This document shows positions 33,514 through 45,235 of a stretch of DNA of 64,000 nucleotides, piece by piece (positions within the stretch are counted from its first letter, which is position 1; each line of letters opens with the position of its first letter). This DNA comes from Pohlia nutans (Eukaryota; Streptophyta; Bryopsida; Bryales; Mniaceae). The stretch spans positions 16,631,975 through 16,695,974 of the forward strand of contig CM040107.1 of assembly GCA_022496805.1 (NCBI GenBank), read 5' to 3'. Both the position numbers and the translations under genes were made by a program. The notes under the pieces are model-generated. The model did no database searches. It was not told the DNA's origin and saw only the letters and a list, made by a program, of their open reading frames with translations.

Positions 33514-34901
33514 ACAAATATACGACTACTCGGGGTCACAATGGGAGCGATGTGTGACTCCAGAGTGTCGCAAGCTCCGCCAATATGACTGCAAAGCAGA
33601 CTAGGGTTTTCAAGCTTAGGCTTTTGATGCAGTTAGGGTTTCAACGACGGACCGAAGCAACCTCATGTTCCCCCACTCCGCACGGCGCAGTACCTGTTTC
33701 AGGACCATAACTACTAGAACCCAGCAAGGAGTACACGGACAAGGGCGAGTTTCGGCACTAGGAGTACCGCATGCGGCAGGAGATTTCGGCAAGGAGTTCC
33801 GGCACTAGGAGTACCGCACAAGCCAGCTAGGAGATTTCGGCAAGGTGCGACGACCGTTTCGGGTGCCTCGGCAGAGAGAATCGGCAAGGTCGACAGCTCG
33901 ACATTCAACTTCGACAAGGTCGCAAACCCTAGGCAACCTAGTTCACACCTTCAGCAACCTCGACAGAGAGAATCGGCAAGGTCGGCAACCTCTACCTCCT
34001 CGTTTCAGCAAGGTCGGAATAAAAAGGAAGAGCGCAATTCACAAATTCAAGGACATCACACCACACAGGTAATCACTCACCTCTTGTCTTTTGGCTTCTT
34101 GAAGGTTTGTTTTGAAAGCAACGACAACCCCAAGTTCTTCAAAACTCCGTTGTTCTCTTCGATGCGACTGCTCCTCAGGCGCTCGTATGCGGGGGGTGAA
34201 GGCGCCATCATTCACGGTGCTTCAGAACTCTGCAAAACTCTGTAGTACGCCGTGAGTATTGCTTGAGTGATGGTCGCTTGGTCAACTGGTGCCACGTGTA
34301 TCTCCGTTAACCAAGCCGCGCGACACAGAGACGACTGAGCAGGGTCATCTTTGTGACAACCGAGAGTTAAACAACACTCCCTAGTCATATAGATGACGCT
34401 CTATAGTCATGTCAATGACTCTGTAGTTCAGTATAACTCTCTCTTGAAAGTCGTAGACCTTGACACCCAAATGGTGTGCACAAAACTGGTATGAATTGGT
34501 CGTTATCTGAGTAAAGAAGAGTGCACCAGTACTAGGGTATAATAACTGTCTCCACCTACTTGAAGAACCAAAATGTAAGCAAGTTGATGAACCAGCACAC
34601 CTGATTTAACCATTCCTACATGCTAGATGATCTAAAAAGCACTATGAAAGATTAGTCCAAGAAAAGTCTCTTGTCAAATGGAAAAATGTGTCCTTGTTGC
34701 CGATTATGCTTCACAATATAAATAACACTGTCTACGTTGCCGGTGGAGCATGCAGGTAACCCTTTTCTCTAACGTACACGGTGGACGTCACATCTGTCAT
34801 CAGTTGTGTTAACAGGACGAATTAACTTCCGACATCAAAGTGTATGTGATTGACAGGTTCCAGCTACACACTTCTTTGGCAATTTCACATCATACCACAA
34901 A
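33514..34901. other. Region between the divergent CACTA genes, with CGGCAAGGTCG repeats
   Basis: At 33720-34010 short repeats (GGAGTACCGCA, TTTCGGCAAGG, AATCGGCAAGGTCG) crowd a GC-richer island between the two divergent transcription units. This is a likely bidirectional control region. The rest shows nothing. Confidence 0.35.
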
Positions 34902-35372
34902 ATGTCTGCAGATTCCCGTAGTACTTCTGAGGTCCAGTATTGCTTGTATAGGTTCACATCATGGACATTTGTCACCCGAATGTACATGTGTGGAAATCAT
35001 AGACACATTTGCGAAGACTGCAAATGTCTCAGATGCATAGTACTTCGTTGGGTTCGGAATCCTAACTGCAATTGTAGGCTTCCATCCCCTCGGGACGGGC
35101 TGTCTTTGGACGGCAGAATTAGAAAAAAACGCCTGGCATGTCGCCATGAGCCCAAATCTTCCGCCATATTCCCTCTAGAGTTCTACTTCTGTGAACTTCC
35201 CGAGAAGACACACGATCAGATAGCACTGACATATATTGAAAACCGCACTGCAAACTCCTCAGATGAAGGAAGTTGTAGTATTGAAGAAGAAGATGACAGC
35301 TCCGTGGAACAAGATAGTACACACTCCAATGCTACAAACGTACATTGTTTTAGAGACTTAAGGCGCATATAG
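34902..35372 (+). CDS. Cys-rich ORF of unknown function in the CACTA element
   Basis: ATG at 34902. A Cys/His cluster (MCGNHRHICEDCKCLRC, then PNCNCRLP) suggests a zinc-binding module near residues 26-60; the tail is acidic and Ser-rich (SIEEEDDSSVEQDS). It lies about 0.7 kb before the TNP2 first exon and on the same strand, so it may be an upstream gene or exon of that unit. No family recognised. Confidence 0.35.
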   Translation: MSADSRSTSEVQYCLYRFTSWTFVTRMYMCGNHRHICEDCKCLRCIVLRWVRNPNCNCRLPSPRDGLSLDGRIRKKRLACRHEPKSSAIFPLEFYFCELPEKTHDQIALTYIENRTANSSDEGSCSIEEEDDSSVEQDSTHSNATNVHCFRDLRRI

Positions 35373-36094
35373 TCATTTCTTCGGGATAGGGCCACGTGTC
35401 AGTGATTCGTAGTAAAGCATAGAGCAGACAGTACTGAGTCATAAGTTCACAATGGTATTCTACATATTTACTAAGTACAATTCATATCATATGAATGTTA
35501 TATAGACCGCTTCTGTGTAATTGCGCAAAAGGGGGGTGTATGGAAGGAGTGCAAGAATATGAACTAGGGTTGGTGGATAAGTTTTTCATTCACTTTTGCA
35601 TTAGTAGGGATGCCTCAGGAATATCACTGATGTGTTACTTCTTCATCTATGGTTCTGTCTACTCATGTAGTGAATGATTTCCATACGAAATAGTTTGGTA
35701 CATCATGACTGCATAATTTAAATGAAATTAAAGTGACGATAGACATAGAAATAGCGACTGCCAGATCCAAACGTCGTGCATACCACCAATATTATTCAAT
35801 CAATTCTTATATAAAACAAGGAAGGAAGCAAACAAAAATTTCCTAAAATGACTTAGTGAAGTGATTTATGTGACACTTTGGGATTATATAACACACTGGA
35901 GTCATCGTCATGACGCCATCTAGTCATGCACAGTACTCTGTAGCCTTGAATGACTCCCTACTGTAATTTTCCTAAGCTACAAGATATGCCTAAGATTACT
36001 GACTGCACCCTCCTTTAGAGTGTATAACTATAGTATTGTATATGCCTCAAAGCACCATGTCACCCTACGTCGTTGCTCGATTTTTTTCCGTAGG
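35373..36094. other. 5' region of the TNP2 transcription unit
   Basis: No coding signal. Holds the presumed promoter; no clear TATA box was assigned. Confidence 0.35.
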
Positions 36095-36406
36095 ATGGAA
36101 GAAGGACAACAGGAGCGCTTGAATCATCTCCAATTATGGCAAGAGGAAGAGATCCAAGCAGACTCCATGCGATTAACGAAGTACCCCTGCCCATGCATGG
36201 AATGTGCTGGAGGAAAAGTCCTCGACCGAGCGACGATTCGGAAGCATCTTCGCACTAGAAGAAGGGACCCAATTTACACAGCTTCAATATTGGTAAGTGA
36301 TGAGACCTATGATTTCAACTGCGTACCCATTCCTTAGTAAGCAACGCGACGTGGTTCTACGTACAGTGATTTGGTATAAAAAAATATGTGTTAATGAATT
36401 ATGTAG

Positions 36407-37015
36407 GCCCGATGGAGACCCTTAGTAAGAGCCGCAAGTTTGACATCGCTGACCAAGTTTCTAAGCCAACCACAATCCTCCCAGAGCGCCAGACCCACGG
36501 CGACATCCGCGCAAATTTCTCGATTGCAGAAGTGGCGGTCAGACGTGTATGATGGACAATGGTGCGACGGGCCCATACCTAAGCTAACTCCATTCGTATT
36601 TTGGGAAAGGGAATGGCAAGTGAAAGTGTCTAAATACCGTTTCATGGGTTGGGGTCTCTTTGCAATGCAACCAGCCAAAGAGGGTGAGGAACTGCTTCCT
36701 TTTGTAGGAGCGCAGTACACCTCAGCGGAATTCAAAATTTTGAGCAAGGCACAATCCCGAATGAAATCGTATGTAATGCGCGCAGAGTCGGACCTGTATA
36801 TCGACGGAGATGTAGAGAAAGGAAATGTCGCTGGATTCATTAATAGTTCCGCCGAGCGCTCCGAAATAGGCAATGTGATGTGGAAGTATCGCATGCTGCC
36901 TAAACCGTGGAACCACGAGGAATGGGGATATGTAATTACCATAGCAACAACGGACATTGTTGCCGGAGAAGAACTCTATGCGCATTACCTTCTAAGTCCG
37001 AGTAGTGTACGGTAA
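36407..37015 (+). CDS. SET-domain methyltransferase exon inside the CACTA transposase gene
   Basis: After an acceptor (ATTATGTAG, ending at 36406) the frame is open to TAA at 37013. SET motifs appear in order: MGWGLFAMQPAKEGEELLPF (GxG start), YVMRAESDLYIDGD, GNVAGFINSS (the RFxNHS position), NVMWKY, then VITIATTDIVAGEELYAHY (the ELxxxY end). A post-SET Cys cluster is absent, and the His of NHS is replaced by Ser. SET proteins transfer methyl groups to lysines, usually on histones. The preceding donor (36292/36293) is phase 0 and this exon begins in phase 0, giving a fusion of the Cys-rich N-terminus to SET. The next TNP2 acceptor (37481) is also phase 0, so SET may be an alternative last exon. 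No in-frame stop interrupts it, whereas the TNP2 part has two. Confidence 0.75.
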   Translation, partial: ARWRPLVRAASLTSLTKFLSQPQSSQSARPTATSAQISRLQKWRSDVYDGQWCDGPIPKLTPFVFWEREWQVKVSKYRFMGWGLFAMQPAKEGEELLPFVGAQYTSAEFKILSKAQSRMKSYVMRAESDLYIDGDVEKGNVAGFINSSAERSEIGNVMWKYRMLPKPWNHEEWGYVITIATTDIVAGEELYAHYLLSPSSVR

Positions 37016-37481
37016 ATGACTATATGCCCAAACGGCAGGAAGCTAGTCTGAGACTGTCTCTGTAATATGTATAGTGTCTATCTTGAATTTTCCCAAAATG
37101 ACTACAGACAGTCACTTCTTATCACTGCACTGTAAACTGTAAACGTATACTTATCGTCCAAAATGACTACAGACAGTCTGTGATTACCACTGTAATGTGA
37201 CAACTGTCAGTCACGTTTTCCCAAAGTGACTACAGTTAGTCACTACTTAATACTGTAATAGAATGCCAGCTAGTCATATGTTGCGTATGATGTCTACGAT
37301 GTGACCCTCAATGCAAACAAGACTAAAACTAAAACAACATGACTAAAACAACATCGACACACTCCCCGGCGCAGGTGGATGCAATAACAAGGAGCGCTCT
37401 GAACTAGGAATTGCATGCATTATGTAGCTTATCATCAGACTTTGGAATGTGACATCCAATGTGTTGTCCTTGGAACTGCAG
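37016..37481. other. Intron segment between SET exon and TNP2 core exon
   Basis: Contains five or six CAAAATGACTACAGACAGTCAC-type inverted units (37085-37270), the element's own repeat motif, placed inside the gene. The acceptor before 37482 is CTGCAG. Confidence 0.5.
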
Positions 37482-40400
37482 GACGAGTACAGCCCCTTGA
37501 ACTTGACCCCTAGTGCACCAAGCAGTGGGCAAGGTAGCGAGCCCCCGTCCAGTCCTAGCATTGACGGCGAAGAAGCCGGGGAAGTAGATGTTTTACGCAT
37601 GGTGGCAGAGTGCTTCAACAAATATGACAACGTGAACTTAGGGGGGAGCGATACCAACCCTTCCATGCATGACGGATTTGATGTGGAGTTCAATGATATG
37701 GCCCCGGTCTGGGACGATGCCTTCCCACCTAGTCACGACCAAGGTAGCGAAAACGGAATGGAGGACAATAACGACCCTATGGAGTCAAGCGGGACAACGA
37801 TGAACATCAAGGACCCTAGTGGCATAGTAGTAGATGTCTTTTTAAGCGAAGCAAGGACTCCGCTTTATGCAGGGAGCTCATCCGATCGTCTCCCCTCTAT
37901 CCTCATGGTACTTAATTGTTGCACCACTTTTGGCGTATCCAACAACTGTGTGGACGAATTGTTGAAGTTATTGCACGAGTCAATATTGCCCAAGGGCAAC
38001 ACACTTCCGAAAACCTTCCTACAAGCGAAGGGTTTGTTGATGAAATTGGGGTTGTCCTACAACACCATACATGCGTGTAGAGATGGGTGTTGTTTATTTC
38101 GAAAAGAATTGGAGGGTGCGACGGAGTGCCCTATATGCCACAAATCCCGGTACATAGACAACTCCAAATCGGTACCGGTCAAAGTTTTGCGTCATTTTCC
38201 GTTGATCCCTCGTTTGCAAAGAATGTACAGTTGCACACGGCTAGCGGAGCTCATGAAGTGGCACGTGGACGGAAAAAGCAAGGACAAGGTGATGAGATCC
38301 GTGGTTGACTCAAAGGCATGGAAGCACGTGAATAGTAAATGGCCGGAGTTTGCGAAAGAAGGACGCAACGTTAGGCTAGGTTTGGCACTAGATGGAGTGA
38401 ACCCATTCCGTAACCAAAGCTTTAGCCACTCCACGTGGCCCGTGGTGATGCTGAACTACAATCTTCCCCCGTGGCTCGTGACCAAAAACTTCTTTTTGAT
38501 GCTAACCCTATTAATACCCGGAAAAGAAAGTGTGACAGACAAAAATGTGGATGTTTACCTCGCACCGTTGATGGAGGAGCTACAAGAGCTATGGGAAGGG
38601 ACCGACTGCGTGGATGGGTCGCACTCACACTCCGGCGACAAAACATTAAAGCTCCGAGGAATGCTACTGTGGACAGTGAACGATTTTCCGGCATACGGAT
38701 TGATTTCTGGCCAAGTCACGAAAGGATACAAGGCGTGTCCCGTGTGTGGCCCCAACGTAGTTACTCGGCGCTCAAAAGCATTGAAGAAGAATGTATACCT
38801 TGGGCATAGACGGCAATTGCCGATGGCACACCAATGGAGGCGACAAAGGGCAAATTTTGATGGACAACCCGACATGAGACCTCCACCGCGAAGGATGAGC
38901 GGTGGAGAGCACTTGGCGTTTGCGATGGCTCGAGAAGAGTGGACAAGCAAGATGCACACGAACGAAGGACGACAAACGCGAGACCCCGTACACGAACACG
39001 GGTTGAAGAGGAGGACTTGTCTTTTTGACCTTCCCTATTGGAAAGTAAGTGTATCTAGCGCAGTCTTGTACATTGACATGACCGTAGACAACGATATTGT
39101 CATGCTTGGACCCTAAATCCAGACTGATCGAATGCAGTGAGGTGTCATGGAATATGACTATGTACAGTGCATCTCAGAATTTAGGAATCTAGTTTAGGAC
39201 TCAGTGCGGTGATGAGACGCGGAATGTGACTACACAGTTTTATGATGTACTGCATGGAATGTAATATGTGACTCTGTGGAGTAACTATACAGGATCTTCT
39301 CATCCGATACACGTTGGATGCCATGCATTGTGAAAAAAACATTGCCGAAAATATTATGAAGACTATATTCGGAGAGAAGGACACACTAGGAGTTCGTCTT
39401 GATATGAAGGAAGCTGGTATACGGAAACATCTATGGCCCGTACGCGGAAAAAAACACGGCAGCGTCATCTTACCTCGGTCATCATACGTTCTTACGGAAG
39501 AAGAGCGTAAGGTCTTTGTGGACCAATTGCGTTCCTTGCAAACCCCATCTAAATACGTCGAGCAGCTGAAGAAGCGTGTGAACACGGATGGGCAAATCAA
39601 AGGGCTTAAATCACATGACTACCATGTCCTCCTCCAGCAGGTGCTGCCGCTGTGTGTACGCACTACATTGGCAAAGGAAGTTCGAACGGCAATAATAATG
39701 TTGAGCCGAGTATTCCGGAGGATATGTGCGAAGACCATCGATCCGAAGGCTATAGAAGCTATGAGGAGCGAAGCGGTCATCGCATTATGCATGTTGGAGA
39801 AGGAGTTCCCACCGTCATTCTTCGACATTATGAGCCACTTGGTGTTGCACCTTGTGGAGGAAGTAGAAATCTGTGGTCCCGTCCATACACGATGGATGTA
39901 CCCTATTGAGAGATATTTGAAGACACTCAAAGCCTACGTTCGAAATTGAGATAAACCAGAAGGTAGCATGGCCAGCGGCTATGCTATAGTTGAGGCATTG
40001 GGGTTTTGCACCGAGTATATGCAAGAGTATACGACTACTGCTCGAAGAGTGTGGGACGATAAAGAAAACCCAGCGATGTACGACGAGATCCTCGAAGGCA
40101 ACGAGCGCACTCGCTACATGTCACCAAACCTTTGAGGATGGATTCACGAGTTCGTGGTGACCAACGCGGCACCATTGGAAGATTGGAGGAGGTGAGTTCA
40201 CATCACACGGTAGGAAGTAAGTTAAGTTATGTGCAATAAGTAAGCTCCATTGCAAATAAATGTTTAAATATTTGTACACAGTGTGACTACCCTCAGTGAT
40301 GGCAATGATATCCGTGACTCAAGGCAATGTCTTTTGAAACGGGGCCTCGTGATATAAGTGACTGCCCCCAGATATGTTAGAGATTGCCTCCAGTGACCCC

Positions 40401-41401
40401 ACTAGATCTGCACCCGGTAATGCAGTGGTTGCCACGAGCAGCCAATCAAGTCTATATACTACGTCCTAAACCCCGAATATTATGTGAAGATGAAAGTGAC
40501 CATATTGAACTCTTTTGCTTACAGGAAACACGAGGATGACATGGCACGTCGGGAAGCGGAGCGTAACGAGTATAGGCGCAAGAAGAAGAAGGCTAGGGTA
40601 GTGTACCCTTCGGAGATGTACGTTGAATACTTCCATGTATGGTTTCCGAAGGCTGTGATACGGGCTATAGAAGATGGGGACGAGGAGGTCCCCCAAGACG
40701 TGAGGGCCTTGATGCTACCTCCATCAGACGTAGCTAAGACGTATCGATCCATGTATGCATATGGGAACCACCTCCGTGTGCGGAGTGCAGAGACGCATTT
40801 GACAACCGCGGACTCGGGGGTAGCCGCACCCTTTCGACAACTTTGTCGCGCGGGTAGCAAGGATACAAACCTCCGGGCTGCGGAGTTGGAGTACGTGGGG
40901 TGGGTGGAGGAAATCATTTCAGTGGACTATGGACAGTATGAGATGGTGGTCCTCTATTGCAACTGGGTGGTTGCAAACATGAGAGGAGATGGCGCCACCA
41001 TGAAGCGCGATGATTACGGTTTCACTACCGTAAACTTCCAGAGGTTGATTCCAAACTCTACACAGTCATTTGCCTTCCCGCTCCACATTAAACAGGTGTT
41101 TTTTCCACCGGATGTGGCCAAGCGTGGATGGGAGGTTGTGATGCGTAAAGAACCACGAGGAGTTCGGACATTCTCGAACCACCAACTCACGGATGAAGTA
41201 CGGTGCATATCTTTGGGGAGAGGAAGTGATTTTCCCGGACTTGAAGCCACAGGCTTGGATTCGGATCTCATACCCCAAACACCTATTTTAAACAACGCAG
41301 TGGAAGTAGCTCCGGAGGTGGTGGCTAAAGCATTAGAACGCCTCGGACAAGATGACACATCGGTAGATGATTTAGATTATTGCGACTCAGAGCAGGATTG
41401 A

Positions 41402-42221
41402 TCGAGTCTTTATTCATTCACATACAGTTGTGAACAGTCTACCCGCTGGACATATCTATATATAATTATATATACATATATTCACATGAAATTGTGTAAT
41501 TAGCACCATCAAGTCTTGGCCATGCACCACACATTCACTTCAACCTCCCAAACCGATAAGTTGCATACTTCTCACCTTAGTTGCCCTAAACCACTACATA
41601 CAGGCACGGACACAATTATAAAACCCGTAATAATTCTGCCACACATTCCTTCTCAATGTAAAACCCCACCTCCACCCTAAACCGCTCTACCATGGAATTG
41701 CGTGAATAGATAATTTACTAATCAATTATTAAAATAATGCCGATGGCCAATTCCAAATTACCCTAAACAAATGAAAAACTACTCAATTTTGGACACAAAT
41801 TCTCCCTATAAAATTAATACCTTAAATTCTCATACTATACAGTGATTGAGAGGGCCAATATACATGTAAACTGTCTCGGGCAGTGTTTATAATCATGGGC
41901 AGCCCAAAAAAAAAATACGACTATAGGGAAAAATGTGACTGCAAAATATGACTAGGAGCAAAAAGTGACATCCAAATATGACTGTGCGTTCCCCAGGAAC
42001 GTTCTCAATCGTTCCCTCTCGTTCCCTACAAAGATATACGTCCCTCCCACCCACTTTATACGGTACACGTGGCAAATATGACTGCAAAATATGACTACCA
42101 GTCACATTGTCTAATTTGGCTTCCGCCGACAATTTTTCCCTCGCAGAATGTGACAGCCGACAGTTGCCTGTCATCCCCAGTGATATTCTCCCAGTCATAA
42201 AAGTACCCATCTCCGGTAGTG
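41402..42221. repeat. Right subterminal region of the large CACTA element
   Basis: Non-coding. It begins with AT-rich DNA carrying three CCCTAAAC motifs within 180 bases (41585-41765). AATATGACTGCAAAATATGACT units follow (41930-42100), and the right terminal inverted repeat ends with GGTAGTG at 42221. Confidence 0.7.
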
Positions 42222-44451
42222 AAAGATTGCCCCGGTCTTCCGAGGAACAGGTGGATTACCAAATTTGTGACGCTACTCAACGATGGATTGGATATTGTAG
42301 CAGAAGGTATCTGTCAGAGCGTGGACTCCGACTTTGTACTTGAGAATGATGAGCCGTTAGGTGAAGACCAAGTAGCCCTGCAGATAGTGAAGTGTGTGAA
42401 TGTGGACGTCATTCCTGCGGATACCATATTCAGAACTAGAAAATGGCAACTTACCCATGCTATATGTGAGGGATGGTCACTTCATGATCATTTACGTCGG
42501 GACCAATACAATGCTGCCGTTTATGCTCGTGATCATCCGAAGAGAAAGGAGGTTCGGCCGTATCAGTCGGGACAAAGAAATGCTCGCGCTGTGAAGACAA
42601 AGAGAGAGGAGGAGCTGCTCACTTTGGAGTCCGTCAACTTGGTTGCAAGTAAGATATGCTGCAGTAAAGACTATTGCCAGCCTTTCCCTTGGGAGAGAAT
42701 TATTGCTCTTCGGAAGCAGATGTACGAGTCCTCAGATTTTAAATTCAAGGCTCACTTTAAGATGGATGTCGACCATCGGTTTCACGAGTCAGCGGACGGG
42801 AAGATGATGGTGACCACTGAAGGCATCGATGTTTGCGCGCGGGCATGGCAACATATAACAGAAGTCCCCCCTGCTACCTTCTACAGGAAAAAAGCCGAAG
42901 CTGCAGCAGGACTGCGTGCTCAACATCATGGCAACGTCGGTCAAAAGAAACCTCGTGTGCACGTAAAACAAGTTGCTGCCACTCTAAAGACATTGATAGA
43001 CAACGCTGCTGATCATATGCCTCATAAAGCGAAGATGCTTACGACTAGTGTGAAAGAGGTGTCGCGGTCCATGCCGTCGTCTTTCAAATGGAAGGATGCA
43101 ATTCCTGAGATTAATATCATCAATGAGAGTTTGGGTTTGAAATGCATCGCGCACTGCACCCTTAGCAAGATCAGGAAGGCCAAATTCTCGGAGTACTCAA
43201 AGAAGGCACCTGGTGATAATTTCGCTCTACATGTGACAGGAATGAGTCAATGATCAAGTCAATGGTGCCCGGATCATCTGAAGAGAATATGTGGATAAAG
43301 AAGCTCAAACACCATCTAGATCAGCAGCAGGCTCATCGCGAGTACTATTACATAAATTGTTCCATGTCAATCCAGAGACCAAGGGAAGTTCTTTGCATAA
43401 TTCACGACAAGATGGACCATGCGAAGACCGCGTGCCCTTTGTAACTTTGTTATGCAGACAAAAGCGAACGATGCGTTGATGAAACTTCCAATTGTTGTCA
43501 TGGGCATGATTGCGCATGGGCATAGCAATGTTTGGTATGCTCACGATGGGCTGGATATTTATCCAAGTGATTGCAATCACACGGTTGGTTCAATATTGAA
43601 GCTTCTCCGAGACCTTGAAGGCGTTTCCATATCGTCTTCAAAATCACTATTCGCTGGTTCTGGGACGCACCCTCTATTTGAAGCTGTGCTATTAGGAAAA
43701 GAAGCCTCTTTGAACTCTCTTCTTCTAGAAGGTGAAATCTTAGGGGTGGCGGAGCCTTTACCTCCTGTCCTGGATGTGCAACTTGACAACGCGGCTTCTG
43801 ACAACAAGAACCAATTCATGTTTTGTTTTTGGTCTCTTCTAATGCACATTGGTGTGTTTCGTGAGATATATGTCAATTTGTTGGTGGGACACACGCATGA
43901 AGATATTGACGCTCTCTTTGGACGTTGGAGCATGATTTTGAAAGAAAACGACTTTCTGACGATTCCATTGTTGATGAAGTCATCCATAGACGCGGAGGCA
44001 TTGCCAGTCATTCTCCATTTGGTAGAGGAAATTCCAGACTTCAAGGGTTACATCAAAGACTACATTGCCTCAAGAGAGGAAATTCTTGTTGGACATTTGG
44101 AAGGCCAACAGTTTAAATTTTACAAACACGATAATGGACGGCCCATGATGCAGTACGAGATGTTATGTACTGACAGTGAGTGGCTTCCCTGTACCAATGG
44201 AGGTATAAAATTGTGGAAGGAAGATGCAAGTACTGGAAAGCCGTTGTTGCCCACGGGTGAGATGAAACCTTTGGCTCCAATTCCTATGAAGAACCGCGAT
44301 GAGATTGTTAAAGGAATTGGGGGTTTCATTAAGATGTGGGAGACTTCATGTTCGGAAGACATATCGGGAGAGTATGGACGGCGGCATGATGCGGTTATAT
44401 GCTATTGGCGGGCTGTGAAGCTTGCGTTGGTGGAGCCTATGGAAGTGTTTT
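42222..44451 (+). pseudogene. DUF7869-type protein copy 1, central coding part between two CACTA insertions
   Basis: It continues the piece ending at 26728. It shows the family's N-terminal Cys motif (KICCSKDYCQPFPWERI), GIDVCARAWQHITEVPPATFY, HGNVGQKKPR, HMPHKAKML, and then three candidate metal-binding acidic sites of an RNase H/DDE-like fold: IIHDKMDHAKT, LDNAASDNKN and VGHTHEDIDALFGRWS. Domain naming is from memory of DUF7869 proteins; the DDE reading is inference. Two frame changes (near 43230 and 43440) break it: the first frame stops at TGA 43251. The last codons before the second CACTA insertion read PMEVF, and the frame resumes at 47214. Copy 2 (56924-59763) is collinear throughout. 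Confidence 0.75.
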
Positions 44452-45235
44452 CACTACTAGAAAACTATGACCACTTTAGCAGATTTTCAGCAGATTTCTG
44501 TTAAGGAGGGTACCGGCGGTCACTAATTGACTCGTTCAACACTTTTCTGTGAAGGAGTGAGCAGAACCGACGTGATTGCTGTTGACCGTGGCGCCCTTCT
44601 TCAGAGGTACCTTCACTACTAGAAAATCATGACCAAATCAACAGAAATTCAACAGATTTATGTTGTTCGGGGTACTACAATGACCGATTTCACTGATTTG
44701 TAATTTTTTTGTAAAAGTCAATAGTTTGCTGCTTACTTTTCTGTTGATTCAAATAGTGCAATGACCAAATCAACAAAATTTTAGTCTTTTTTGGAATCTT
44801 TTTGGAATCTTTTAGAATCTTTTTGGGAATCTTTTCGGAATCTTTTAGAATATTCTGGAATCTATCAAAATATTATAGAATCTATTGGAATATTCTAGAA
44901 TCTTTTGAATATTCTTGAACCTTTTGAATCTTTTGCACTTTATATGAGAGTTTTGTAATCATTTAGTACTAGAATGGGTGTTTTATGTAATTGGATTATA
45001 CAACTGCAATTTTGCAGACTTTCATCATCCCTGACAAACAACACCAGAAGACAAGCAGCTTGATATTCCCTAAATTAACCCCTAAGCTCCCGAGCGACCA
45101 TTTTCTGGTCGCTGCCTGGAACAAAAATAAAAAATTGAAAAAATAAAAAATATTTTAAAATACTGCATCAAGTCTACTTTCCAACCCAATTTGAATTATG
45201 GCAATCCGAGTTAAACTCCACCCGGGAGAATTTTT

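Larger units (their letters stand above)
36095..41401 (+). pseudogene. TNP2-like CACTA transposase, multi-exon, with two TGA stops
   Basis: Exons: 36095-36292 (ATG; Cys motif YPCPCMEC and RATIRKHL, as in the Transpos_assoc domain); 37482-39044 (transposase core); 39293 to about 40193; and 40525-41401. The core shows YNTIHACRDGCCLFRKE, ECPICHKSRY, VLRHFPLIPRLQRMY, LALDGVNPFRNQS, HSGDKTLKLRGMLLWTVNDF and YGLISGQVTKGYKACPVCG, all classic TNP2/Transposase_21 signatures. Next come DLLIRYTLDAMHCEKNI and DUF4218 (FFDIMSHLVLHLVEEVEICG, RWMYPIERYLKTLKAYVRN). The last exon has the DUF4216 pattern (YVGWVEEIISVDYGQYEMVV, then QVFFPPDV). TGA codons at about 39948 and 40132 break the DUF4218 exon; the first fits an Arg CGA to TGA change. 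Splice sites are good (GTAAGT donors at 36293 and 39045). Identity is secure; activity is unlikely without readthrough. Confidence 0.85.
26729..42221. mobile_element. 15.5-kb CACTA (En/Spm) transposon carrying TNP2-like, TNPA-like and SET-domain genes
   Basis: The left end begins CACTAGCATGG and the right end, reverse-complemented, begins CACTACCGGAG. Both continue with ATGGGTACTTTTATGACTGG and GAGAAT, so 33 of the first 37 bases match. The 3-bp target duplication is AAA (26726-26728 and 42222-42224), which is diagnostic of CACTA elements. Subterminal TATGACT/AGTCATA repeats fill both ends and spread through the introns. Genes: a TNPA/Tnp1-like unit on the minus strand (28279-31754), a TNP2-like unit on the plus strand (36095-41401), a SET exon (36407-37015) and a Cys-rich ORF (34902-35372). 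The element sits inside the coding exon of DUF7869-type copy 1. Its own transposase has stops, so it is probably no longer autonomous. Confidence 0.93.
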
